Made by a program: the position numbers and the translations under genes. Shown here one piece after another: positions 24,002 to 35,378 of a stretch of 64,000 nucleotides of DNA. Below the pieces are notes generated by a model. The model did not search any database and was not told where the DNA came from. It saw only the letters and a program-made list of their open reading frames with translations. Numbering within the stretch: position 1 is the stretch's first letter; every line of letters begins with the position of its first letter. This DNA is from Sipunculus nudus (Eukaryota; Annelida; Sipuncula; Golfingiida; Sipunculidae): assembly GCA_026874595.1 (NCBI GenBank), contig CM049322.1:51985386-52049385 (forward strand), read 5' to 3'.

Positions 24002-24715
24002 TTAAAGGGATATAATCAGGAGCAATATTTTGCCTATTCTTTCACTCTATCAGTCCAGTTTTGCTGTATACAAAAGTTTCCCCAGCAAAAACATCCCAGG
24101 ATACAGTCTCATTACATCTCATACAGCTACCTTGTTAGGAGTTCGAGTTGGGACCTTGTTATGGTTCTGTGTGTGAGTAAGCAGGTTCCACCTGTTTTTG
24201 TTTACCATAACAAGGTCGCGTAACCAGAGGTCCAATTTTGTGCATCCGCGACAGATCTCAAACAAAGAGTAGTTCAAACTGGTCCATACATGGACATTCA
24301 TGTCCTCTTATATATCTCTGCTGGATGGACAATACGGTCCTGGATGCATGGATATTACGGCCCATCTGCCTAATGTAAATTCATTGTACAACCTATTTAA
24401 CAGATTGGTACGATAGGTCCACGGGCCTCAGCTGAAATGACTGCAACACGCGATGCTTCAGGAAGCGGGAACATATATTACATATTTTTGGCAAAGTCAC
24501 TCATGGCATCTCCCTATTGACAGGTATTGCGAGCCCGGGCAGTACATAGAGTCCGTCTCGCAATGTTAAGGTTGGCGCCAGCTAGTGTTCACGCTAGGTA
24601 CTCTAGTAAGCAAACCCTTTTAGGGCAATATTTTGGCAGGTACCAATTGATTTCAAAGAGAAGACGCTGTTTTTGTGTATATTTAACATGTTTTTAAAGG
24701 TGATTCAGCCCCTTT
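24002..24715. mobile_element. TTAA-type short DNA element nested in the pogo-like element
   Basis: TTAAAGGGATATAATCAGG at the left and GGTGATTCAGCCCCTTT at the right. The interior matches 1507-2017 over long stretches (CAGTTTTGCTGTATACAAAA, GCAATATTTTGGCAGGTA). The right TTAA is mutated. Longer than the other copies (714 bases). Confidence 0.6.
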
Positions 24716-24769
24716 CATTAGATGAAAAGCTGAGAATCAGGTGACTTGCAATTCAAAATACATTCCTCC

Positions 24770-24937
24770 TCAGGATCTAAGCTGGACGCTGCAAGTTCTT
24801 TTTATTGTTTTGGGGACGCCGAAGTCTCTGGAGGCCACCTTTAAACTTGCTCCTTCTACAACAGCTTTTACAGCCAGTCGTAATGCATCCTGTCCATAGG
24901 CACCTCGCGTTGATTTCAAAGTATACGTAAGAGCCAT
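24770..24937 (-). pseudogene. Pogo-type transposase N-terminus (Psq helix-turn-helix)
   Basis: On the minus strand an acceptor (CTTTTTTTCAG) is followed directly by ATG at 24937. The 55 codons include YGQDALRLAVKAVVEGASLK and ASRDFGVPKTIKR. This is the typical Psq/CENP-B-like helix-turn-helix of pogo transposases: a basic start, then AL..AV.AV..G.SLK.AS..FGVP. In the family this domain binds the terminal repeats and is followed by a second HTH and a DDE catalytic domain. Here the frame ends at 24770 and no DDE motifs follow, because the next sequence is a nested TTAA element. Clearly a remnant. Confidence 0.75.
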
Positions 24938-25199
24938 CTGAAAAAAAGTGATAGGGCATTTTAATAATTTTCTCTTCTCTCTCTCTTTCTCTCTCTCTCC
25001 CACACCAACATACATATTACATATATAAATGTATATAAATATAAATACACACACACACACATATATATTATATATATAGATATAAACCTATGTTATAAGA
25101 CCATCCACGGGTCCAGCCAGAAGTGGTCTTATTAAACAGGTCAGTAAAAACCAATGTGAATGCTTTTTCTAAATAAACACGTAATTTTTCAGACAAGTT

Positions 25200-25202
<3 letters not shown>

Positions 25203-25242
<40 letters not shown>

Positions 25243-25386
25243 GTTTATATATGTATATATATGCCTATATATATTTGTATATTTATATAAATATATATTT
25301 ATATATTTATAAATATATTTATTTTTTTTAATATATATACATATAAATTTAATTATTCATATATTTATATATATATGTATTTATAT

Positions 25387-25430
<44 letters not shown>
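25203..25430. repeat. (TA)n-rich low-complexity tract
   Basis: Two TA runs (about 25203-25232 and 25390-25430) with degenerate TATATTTATAT between them. Confidence 0.9.
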
Positions 25431-25435
<5 letters not shown>

Positions 25436-26326
25436 GCAGCTGTATCATATCAAAGTATAACATAATAAATCAGCAATATATATGACAAAAAAATATTCAC
25501 CAAAATATTGTATTCAAATATTTCCATTATATATGTACAACCTCGTTTAAATTAAAATAAAATTTATTTTTGGGAAAAAAATCTAACTCCCCACTTATTA
25601 TTGCCTTAGAGGGGGTAACACGCCCAGTGGTCATCTCGCCTCAACTACCACGTGGGCTTTTTGCCTCAAATCACGTGATTTAATTTGACCGTCGCCGTGC
25701 TGCCACTCCTATAATTTTCATTCTGATCAGTCCGTTTTAATCATTTTCAAGGTTTTATGTATCATATATTTCAGACTTATTGTAAGTAGATGCTATAGGT
25801 ATACCCAAGACCACAATTACAAACCCATCTATGTTGTAAGCAATACGACACATAGGCCTACCTTTTCGATGACACCAAACGCCGAGCAGCCGCCCTGTTG
25901 TTCGCCACAAGTTCTCAAAACGCAGATGGCTTGAAACAAAGTGAACGCTTGGTGGCGCCAGTTTGATGGCACATAAATAATAAAAGGGGGTGGGCATTTT
26001 ACCCCGGGGGTGCGTCTTGCCCTTCTCTACCCTAATTAAAAATTAATGAGAAAATCAATTTAAACGTTCAGAAATATTCGACATTTTTGTATAGGTCTAT
26101 ATATATGGCCATAAAGCCTATATATTTTTATGCATCCGATATATTGCTTATAATATCTGTCCATTGCGAATTTCGGAGACAAAAATTCCTCGGTCGGAAA
26201 CCAAAAACATCGGTCGGATTTGGTGTGAATGAAATTTCGGATGCGACAGGATTTTAGTCGGAACGAGTGAAATATTCGTTCTTGTCAAATTCGTTAGGAC
26301 GCATCCGGTGTGAAACCGCTTTGTCC

Positions 26327-26729
26327 ACCTTGGTTGAACCCTCTCGCCAGACCCCATGGATCCGCTACTCGCTTCCCACAATAAGGACCACATTCCATGT
26401 GAAGGGTTGAATCATACTCCCGCAGCGTCATGTGACATGAAAACAGTAACTTTAAGAATTAGGCAAATGACCACATGAACACATAGATTTGAGCGGAGTT
26501 TGTTTGTGACCTTTCAACTTTCATGAACACTGTGCACGTGTTACACATTCGTACAGCCGTACCATTTTTATTATGGTGGGAGTGGCATGATGGTGACTTA
26601 ACATCATAGACAATTGTGACAGTTAATGCTAAATAAATTTCATGTAATGACAGCTCATCACATATCGATTGTTGCATTACTTTAGGTATGCATTTTTTTC
26701 AGAACGGTTGAGCAAGATAAAATTGACGA
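26327..26729. other. Unannotated spacer
   Basis: No coding frame, repeat end or RNA gene recognised. It separates the transposon region from the candidate 5' end of the NLR gene. Confidence 0.5.
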
Positions 26730-26893
26730 AAACCCATAACACCCATCGACAACAATAGACTCGTCCACCGCTTTAACAAAACACCGCGGGGCCCGCTTTC
26801 ACTAGTTTCAGTGACTTGTCGTCTGCTGTAACCGGCGACTCCGATCACCTAATCAAGACAAGCTTGTCAACTCATACCAGTAAAACAAATCAG
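26730..26893 (+). other. Candidate non-coding first exon of the NLR gene
   Basis: A locally GC-richer segment (AACACCGCGGGGCCCGC, CTGTAACCGGCGACTCCG) with no open frame ends in a good donor, AATCAG|GTAGGTGAG. The NLR start codon at 32039 is preceded at once by an acceptor, so a non-coding first exon somewhere upstream is expected. This is the best candidate, but the link is inference. Confidence 0.3.
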
Positions 26894-29187
26894 GTAGGTG
26901 AGCCCATTTAACAAAAATTAATACATAAATATATAATATTATCTGGCCTAGAACAATATGAAAGAATGTTAACAGTGAAAGAGTCCTTCCACGGCAATGT
27001 GTCCTCATGTTTCCCGGGATATAATTTTATTAATAATAATAAATATCATTTTATACATTAATATTTTTTTATACGTGTTACTGTGAGGCATTGCAAACAT
27101 TTCTCGCCTATAGCTTCTTTTAGACAGTCCCGGCGCGGATCCAGGATTTTTTGTAGGGAGGGTCAACGGGTGTCTAAATTGTATAAAAATTGTCTAAAAA
27201 AGGTTGGTTGGTTAAAAGCGGGCGGGGGGGGGGGGGGGGGGGGGGGGTAGCCGTGACAACCCGACTCAGTAGGCAATCGCGCTAGTAATCTGGTCGTAAT
27301 GCCAGAGGGTCAATATGACGCGGGGGGGGGGGGGGGGGGGGGGCCCAAAACCCCCTGTTATGCATAAGATTTGTCTATAAATAAAGGTTGCCAATGTTTG
27401 TTGAGAGCAGGGGTGTCTCGGCCCCCAAACCCCACCGCACCCCCTTTGTTCCATGCCTGCAATCGAGAGTATGAAACGATTTTTGCGACGTTTTCGATAA
27501 GGCCATTAAAATTTAAGGGGTCAAAATGCGGCTGTCCCCAGCTCCCCAAGCCTGGAGCGATTCCACATTTCCAGCTGGTGATGTCAGACAATACCTTTGA
27601 GATGTCACTTTTGTCTTATTATAATTTAAACACCTCTTGATACCAGACCTGGAAAGTTTTCTTTATCTCTTGCTATTGTTTTCATTGTATCTCCTTAATT
27701 GTAATGCTGTTTCCACTCAAATATACAAAAACTTTCCTTGAAAAAGTAATTCAAGGTGTAATCCAGAAGATGCCATGTTGTGTTCCTTTTAAATGATTTT
27801 AACAAATATAATTAAACCCATCATTATGCTTAAATTTATAAAATATGTAGCAAATAAAGGCACAATTTAAAATAATGAAATCTGAATCAAGTATTATTTT
27901 TAGAAATTTATTGTTATGCAAATTTATTTTTTTGGTAAAAAATAAATTAACATTTCTATGCATGATGTGGTGTTGTCTGACAAGATTGAGATTTATGATG
28001 ATGCAATTTCGAACTATGAATCAATGTGTATATTCAGATATATATGTTATATTGGAAATGTATAGAAATATAAACTTATAATAAAAAAATTGATGTGATA
28101 AAAAAATGAGGATGTAATACAAACATTTGTTCATTATTTTCCTGCCTCAGCAGAAATGGAGATCAGGCTTTGTTTGCCATGTATGTATATTGTACATGCA
28201 GAAGTGTTGTTAATCCCCCCCCCCCCCCCCCCCTCCCCGCTGCCATTGGTTCCTGTGCACTGATGACACTAGTTTTTATTGCAAATGTGTAAAAAATTAA
28301 GATCTTATTGAAACATATTCTTTCCCTAGGAGAATGGAACATAAAGTGATCAGGTCTGTCCATCATCTCTTCTTTATCATTAAATATACTGGTATATTAA
28401 TTATGAAATTTTTCCTATAAGCACTGTTGAAATAACTTTCATATGCTGTATGTGTTTAGAATTTAGCTATTTAAGTCTGAAATTTGAAAATATATTCATT
28501 TGTGTATTATTGCAGGTGTTAAACTTTAAAAAAATTTGATATAATAAATAAATTAAGAATTAGTTGAAACTTCATATATTATCAGCTTTGTTTGTCTACC
28601 AGTCTTTGTCTTTCTTTTTTTTTTTTTTTGAAGTATTAAATTATTATGAAGGAACTTTTTTATCCTGTAAGCATTGTTGTATTAAGTGTAAATCCTATGT
28701 ATATACACTATTATAATGCAGATATGTTGTAACTCCAACCATTCCACCCCCCCCCCCCCCCCCCACCACCACCTTTCATCTGTGGACTGGGAACATTAGT
28801 TATAATTCAACTGTATACATTATATAAAATAAAAAAAATACATATATTTAATAATATGTATTATGAAAAATAGATTCAATTGAACAAACGTGTAAACTGC
28901 TGAAATGGCAGGAGTTAATCAAAAAGCCAACTAATGATCATGGCAATAGTACAGATCATTTGTTCACAAACTGCTCACATGCTTCAGTTTCAACATTAGG
29001 AAACACATGGTCGGGTCAAAAAATATTATTTGCAACAATTTCTTGCTCATCAATACAAACCAATCATATAAACCAACCATTGCCTATATTACCTGTTCCT
29101 CTTTCACTTTATCTCCAGTTGATATTATTTTACATTTTAACCTTCAAGGTCAACTTCAGCTGAGCACACTGACCCATGGGTCCCTTG
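26894..29187. other. AT-rich spacer with poly(G)/poly(C) runs
   Basis: No gene seen. A fragment of the GGCGCGGATCCAGGATTTT repeat starts at about 27130. Long G runs are at 27224-27247 and 27322-27343, and long C runs at 28215-28233 and 28747-28764. If the candidate first exon is right, this is intron 1 of the NLR gene. Confidence 0.6.
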
Positions 29188-29460
29188 TTAGCTCAGCTGA
29201 CTTTTAGTCAACTGAGGTATAGGTATGGCGCTTTATCTGTCGTCCCTCCATCCGTCCATTAGCAGAGCACAAATCGTAACCACGACCCTAGAAACCTGTT
29301 CCCAAAAATCCAGCAAGGTCAATAAAAAATCTCCTTTGAAACCTGAAATGAGGTCAATGTGACCCATATCATCTGAGCTATGGGGCTTGTATGAACCCCT
29401 AGAGCAACCACAAATTGGCCAGCTCCATTTTCTTGATAATTAATGCAGGGATTGACATGA
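29188..29460. repeat. TAGCTCAGCTGACT dispersed repeat, copy 1
   Basis: Starts TTAGCTCAGCTGACTTTTAG and contains GCACAAATCGTAACC, AATCTCCTTTGAAACCTGAA and TGAGCTATGGGGCT. The same words in the same order are at 36294-36560 and 36715-36860. Non-coding; superfamily not assigned. Confidence 0.6.
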
Positions 29461-29964
29461 ATCTTGCCTCAAATATTAACCATGACTAATTTTGTCTGTT
29501 CCTCAAACTAGTGGCACCACCTGTATTTTTTTTTTGCAAATATTTTATTTTTTTAATAAAAAATGACAGCAGTCATATCAGTTTCTTAGCTGTGGTTTCA
29601 TCTAGAAACCTTCTGTTGATTGATTATAAGTGGATGTCTCATAGTAATCACCCTGTCCATCCGTCTCTTTGTCTGTCTATCCATCAGTCCATCCACACAC
29701 ATTTGTTTCCAGATGATATCCCAAGGTTGGATTAACATATTGATTTCAAACTAGACTCATGTATGGGCCACCACTAAAGCAACAACCTGTATGATCTTTA
29801 GGTCATGAGGTCAAAGGTCAAGGTCACAGGACCCACTTATTTTAGAAAAATTATGGCTACATTTTAAGCCAAGCTTTTCATCCCAAACCTTCCCATCTCG
29901 CACATATAGCTGGCCTGTCAATAGGGGAAGAGCATAAAAGAATTTGGGGTCCCAAGGTCAAAGG

Positions 29965-30145
29965 TTAAGCTCGTTGTGTCGAACTCACTTAAGTCAAATA
30001 CCCCGCTTATGTCGAAGTTACAGACTCGATATTCCGGACATTTCTAGTTAAACTGTTACTAAATAAAACCCGCTTGTGTCGAACCTAGGATGTGTCAAAG
30101 TTTTCTGAAGGTCCCACCGACTTAGATACAATGAGGTTTCACTGT
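29965..30145. repeat. TGTGTCGAACTC short repeat
   Basis: GTTGTGTCGAACTCACTTAA, CGCTTATGTCGAAGTT, CGCTTGTGTCGAACCT and GAGGTTTCACTGTAT form a compact block of near-repeated words ending in a TTTCACTGTA motif typical of short DNA elements. A (TA)n tract follows (30145-30200). Confidence 0.4.
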
Positions 30146-30168
30146 ATATATATATATATTTATATATA

Positions 30169-30204
<36 letters not shown>

Positions 30205-30263
30205 TACATAACAACATATGATATGCATAATTAAGGGCATATTACAAATCAAACTGATGTCAT

Positions 30264-31992
30264 TGTATCCGCCAAAACAGAGTTTTGCTAATACTATGTT
30301 TTCAGCTGCACGCCGCCGCCGCCGTTGTCGCGTAGGTGTCCGGAGAACTCCTCCGTAACCGCTGGGCGGAATTTTACGAAACCCGGGATTATGTTCGGGT
30401 CACATGTGAACTGCTGCGCCCCAATTTTGTTTTGACCTTTGACCTTTCCTCTGCGCTCTGCGTCCGTTTGTGCGTCTGTTTCCACACATAATGCCACATA
30501 TCTCGGGAACCGTTTGACCAATCAGGAAAATTTTTTGCACAAATGTAGCCCTTGGAGAGCTTTATAACATACACAAAAAATGGTGGCCCCACCTGCAACC
30601 ATGTTTGCACAGTGTCCATCTGTTCGTCTGCCTTGGGTTAAAATCATTCATATCTCTGCAGTGACTTGACTAATTCACCTGAAATTCGGCATGCGTATAT
30701 ATCCTGGATAGCTTTTCTGATTTTATGACAGGTTGGGGCAACCTACATTCACATTTACGCTGCAAACATCCATGCTCATATCTCAGGAACCGTTTGACCG
30801 ATCAGGAAAATTTTTTTGCACAAATGTAGCCCTTGGAGAGCTTTATAACATACACAAAAAATGGTGGCGCCACCTGCAACCATGTTTGCACAGTGTCCAT
30901 CTGTTCGTCTGCCTTGGGTTAAAATCACTCATATCTCTGCAGTGACTTGACTAATTCACCTGAAATTCGGCATGCGTGTACGTCCTGGATAGCTTTTCTG
31001 ATTTTATAGTCTACATTCACGTTTACGCTGCAGACATCCAAGCTCATATCTCGGGAACCGTTTGACCGATCAGGAAAATTTTTTTGCACAAATGTAGCCC
31101 TTGGAGAGCTTTATAACATACACAAAAAATGGTGGCCCCACCTGCAACCATGTTTGCACAGTGTCCATCTGTTCGTCTGCCTTGGGTTAAAATCATTCAT
31201 ATCTCTGCAGTGACTTGACTAATTCACCTGAAATTCGGCATGCGTATATATCCTGGATAGCTTTTCTGATTTTATGACAGGTTGGGGCAACCTACATTCA
31301 CATTTACGCTGCAGACATCCATGCTCATATCTCAGGAACCGTTTGACCGATCAGGAAAATTTTTTTGCACAAATGTAGCCCTTGGAGAGCTTTATAACAT
31401 ACACAAAAAATGGTGGCGCCACCTGCAACCATGTGTGCACAGTGTCCATCTGTTCGTCTGCCTTGGGTTAAAATCACTCATATCTCTGCAGTGACTTGAC
31501 TAATTCACCTGAAATTCGGCATGCGTGTACGTCCTGGATAGCTTTTCTGATTTTATAGTCTACATTCACGTTTACGCTGCAGACATCCAAGCTCATATCT
31601 CGGGAACCGTTTGACCGATCAGGAAAATTTTTTTGCACAAATGTAGCCCTTGGAGAGCTTTATAACATACACAAAAAAATGGTGGCGCCACCTGCAACTC
31701 TTTTTTGCACAGCGCCCATCTGTTTGTCCACCAAGGGCAAAAATCACTCATATACATGTGGTGGTTTGACTTATCTGCCTTAAATTTTGCATTTGTATAC
31801 AACTTGGACGGCTTTCTGGATTTTGTGATAGGTGGGGCAACCTACATACACAATTTGGCTGCAGACATCCATGCTAATATGCAACACTTCACTCTATTTC
31901 CACTAGCCACTCAATCCATGCCTCACTTCACCCGTTCCACTCTGATTTAGGCGGATACAAGCAGTCGCTTGTCGACTACCCGTATTCTATAG
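30264..31992. mobile_element. Helentron-like element, copy A
   Basis: Begins TTGTATCCGCC and has the inverted form GGCGGATACAA at 31950-31960. This is followed by a small hairpin (ACAAGC-AGTC-GCTTGT) and an end near CTAG/CTATAG. The core is a tandem array of about 275-bp units (GGAACCGTTTGACCGATCAGG, CACCTGCAACCATGTTTGCA), organised as a 549-bp dimer repeated almost exactly (30501-31048 and 31049-31597). Short subterminal inverted repeats, a 3' hairpin, a CTAG end and central tandem repeats match the layout of helentron-associated elements known from bivalves. No Rep/helicase is encoded. Its end is 46 bp upstream of the NLR start codon. Confidence 0.6.
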
Positions 31993-32038
31993 TTTACTTT
32001 TAGATTACATGGTTATTATTGATCTATATTTTTTTAGA

Positions 32039-32179
32039 ATGGCTGAAGATCCACATAAGAGACAGATACAGGACAACAGGGCCTTTCTTGTTGAAAACCT
32101 GGATCTAACGAGTACACTTGTCCTTGATCGGCTCGTTGAGAGGGATGTATTATCTCAGCTCCAGTTGATGTCAATCCAG
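32039..32179 (+). CDS. NLR exon 1: first half of the CARD
   Basis: ATG directly follows TTTTTTTAG-A. The 47 codons (MAEDPHKRQIQDNRAFLVEN onward) end in phase 0 at donor CAG|GTACAG. An in-frame ATG at 32009 would lie before the acceptor and is disfavoured. Read-through into the intron would add 69 unrelated residues. Confidence 0.8.
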
Positions 32180-35100
32180 GTACAGTACACAGAATTAGCA
32201 AATGTAAACTTTGGTAACTTTAAGGAAACACAATCACATACTATGTCTCATACGCACAAACATACATATACAAAATACATTTGTGTCTGTCGCAAGTTAA
32301 TTTTAAAGTCAAGTAGCTGGATAGATCTCATTCTCACCTCATGCAAGCTGTTATATTGACATTTCAACCCCTGTCATCCGTTTACGTAGATGATGAAATA
32401 GATTTAAAAAACAATTTAAGTCACCATGATGAATAAGTTTAGGGGATGCTGGAGGAAAGAAGATCTTCGGTAGATTTATGGAACATTATATGTGAATACT
32501 AGATTCCTAAATACGGTACATGTAAATATATAATGAACTTTTTCTTTATTGTATTTTTGGGAGTAAATTACATTGTTTTGTTTTGCTACCTTATAATATT
32601 TGATGATAAAATATAAATTTGTACTTATTAGGTGGCCATGTATACAGTGGTTCGTATAGGGCACATAGAAAGTTATTTTTGTCTTATTAACACAAAATAG
32701 TTATTTCATTCCCTCATGATTATTAGTATCTTATTATCAACCAATTAGGGTTACATAATACTGCAAAGAAAAAGAAAAACCAGCCTGTCGCTTTGTCAGT
32801 TTGTTTCATGGCTTTAGGAAAAGCTTACAACACTTCACAGTGAGCAGCATGGGGGGGGGGGAGGGATCTCAGAGGGACATGCCCCACTTAAGTTTTCAGA
32901 GATGGTAGTGGGCCTTCAAGTACCTTTGATCCCCTTACTCTTTATGAGGATAAAACATTTTTTTTACGAGATAATTGCTCCAGTTCCCCCTTAGTTCCCC
33001 CTTATCTCTCCATAATTATTTACCTGTTAATATGCATCTGATGCAATTATGAAAATTTAGTATGGCACATGTTATATCATTACTCCTGTATGGCTCAACA
33101 TTAAATTTTGGTAATACTTGCCAAGTAAGGCAAATGACAGCTAGCTTTTACTTGCCTTAAATGTATTTTTACTTGTCCCACAAAAATCAGTGATGGCAGA
33201 TACAATTTCTAAACATTTGGTCCACGTAATTCTTAAGCAACAATAAACCTATTTTGTTTGTTTGCTAATAATATTTCTCTTTAGTATTTGCACAGATAAC
33301 AACACTCACATAATTTAAGCAAGAGGTATAACAGTATGATTTCAGATCTCCTGAAAAAGAAAATGGCTAACTTATGATTAACAAATGTTAAGATGTTTGT
33401 GTAAAGGTGTATGTTGCACTAATCGGGCAAGTGGGAACCCATTTTTAGTAAGCCTACTACCATTTTCTTGAAGTTTTACTTGCCCCGGGCAACACCCAAA
33501 CATCCTCTGAGAAATCATGGACAGTGAGTGAAGAAACTTTTACTGTGTCACTGTATCAGGTCTCAACGTGTTGAGCCCAGTCCTTATAAGCATACAAATT
33601 ATTTAATAAATCGAGCATAATCATAATCCAGTGTAGAGAAACATGTCTTAAAGATTTAAGAAGCAGGTCTTACTGTATTGTCCATCTATTTTTATTTATT
33701 TTTATCTGTACTACTGTGTTATCTCGAACAAGATAATTATTATGTGGGAACAAATTAATTATCATGTCATTTTGTGGGAATCCAATACTTTCTCCAGGAA
33801 ACTAGATACTGTCGCATGGGAATGATATAATTGTATCCGCCAAAACAGTTTTGCGAATACTATGTTTTCAGCCCATCGCCACCGCGTAGGTGTCCGGAGA
33901 ACTCCTCCGTAACCACTGGGCGGAATTTTACGAAACCCGGTATTATGTTCGGGTCACATGTGAACTGCTGCGCCCCGATTTTGTTTTGACCTCTGACCTT
34001 TCCTCTGCGCTCTGCGTTCGTTTGTGCATCTGTTTCCACACATAAACCCACATATCTCGGGAACCGTTTGACCGATCAGGAAAATTCTTTTGCACAAATG
34101 TAGCCCTTGGAGAGCTTTATAACATACACAAAAAATGGTGGCGCCACCTGCAACCATGTTTGCACAGTGTCCATCTGTTTGTCTGCCTTGGGTTAAAATC
34201 ACTCATATCTCTGCAGTGATTTGACTAATTCACCTGAAATTTGGCATGCGTATACATCCTGGATAGCTTTTCTGATTTTATGACAGGTGGCGCCACCTAC
34301 ATTCACGTTTATGCTGCAGACATTCAAGCTCATATCTCGGGAACCGTTTGACCAATTGGGCCAAAATTTTGCATGTTTATAGGTCTCACATAGCTCTTTA
34401 TCATACGCAAAACTGGTGGCGCCACCTGCAGCCATTTTTGCACAGCTCCCGTCTGTTTGTCTGCCATGGGATAAAATAACTCATATCTCGGCAGTGGTTT
34501 GACATACTAGTATCTGCCTAAAATTTTGCAGGTTTATACATCTTGGATAGCTTTCTCGATTTTATGACAGGTGGCGCCACCTGCATTCTAGTTTATGCAG
34601 CAGACATCCAAGCTCATCTTGGGAACCATTTGACCAATTGGGCCAAAGTTTTGCATGTGTATAGTTCTCACATAGCTCTTTATAATACACAAAACTGGTG
34701 GCGCCACCTGCAACCACTTTTGCACATCGTCCATCTGTTTGTCCACCACGAGTTAAAATCACTCGTATCTCTGTAGTAGTTTTGACTTATCTGCCTTAAA
34801 TTTTGCATATGTATACAACTTGGATGGCTTTCTGGATGTTGTGGTAGGTGGCGCAACCTACATACACAATTTGGCTGCAGACATCCATGCTAATATGCAA
34901 CACTTCACTCTATTTCCCCTTGCCACTCAATCCATGCCTCACTTCACCTGTTCCACTCTGATTTAGGGGGATACACGTAGTCGCTTGTCAACTACTCGTA
35001 TTCTAGTTATCATATGGGAAAGAGATACAATCTTATGGGAATGATATACTGTCGCACTGGTACTAGATAATTATATATTTGGAAGGAGATAATTATTAGT

Positions 35101-35330
35101 TGGGGAAAAAATAATTATCTTGTCGGAACAAGATAATTATCACATGGGAACAGGAATGAGATACTGATCAAAGCATTCGAACCAGATAAAATTGTGTGGA
35201 ATATGCTATCGCATTAGAGATATTTATCTCATGGGAAGGACATGATATAATGTGTCTTATAGGAGCCACCATACAGCTAGGGATATGTATGAATTACATA
35301 CAGTTTCATATAATTAATTAACCTCAGGCA

Positions 35331-35378
<48 letters not shown>

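Larger units (their letters stand above)
23509..26032 (-). mobile_element. Pogo-like (Tc1/mariner) element, degenerate
   Basis: The ends are inverted repeats: GGGTAGGGCAGGGCAAGACG at the left and the complement of CGTCTTGCCCTTCTCTACCC at the right, with TA on both sides (23507-23508, 26033-26034). TA duplication plus the Psq-type transposase fragment on the minus strand (24770-24937) points to the pogo branch of Tc1/mariner. A TTAA element is nested at 24002-24715. The catalytic DDE part is missing, so it cannot move by itself. Confidence 0.7.
22373..26326. mobile_element. DNA element with GGCGGTTTCACACCGGATGCG ends
   Basis: The left end AAGGCGGTTTCACACCGGAT at 22373 is the inverted complement of GCATCCGGTGTGAAACCGCTT ending near 26326. 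Both ends are rich in CGAACGAA / TCGGTCGG words. No transposase is visible. Without the nested element at 23509-26032 it would be about 1.4 kb. The target duplication is not clear. Confidence 0.6.

Noticed and set aside
29511-29735. Open frame of 74 codons near the TAGCTCA repeat
   Set aside because: Repeat-derived, low complexity (ISIHQSIH type), no conserved features.
32009-32041. Upstream in-frame ATG of the NLR at 32009
   Set aside because: It lies before a T-rich acceptor that ends just before ATG 32039; the 10 extra residues would be intron sequence.
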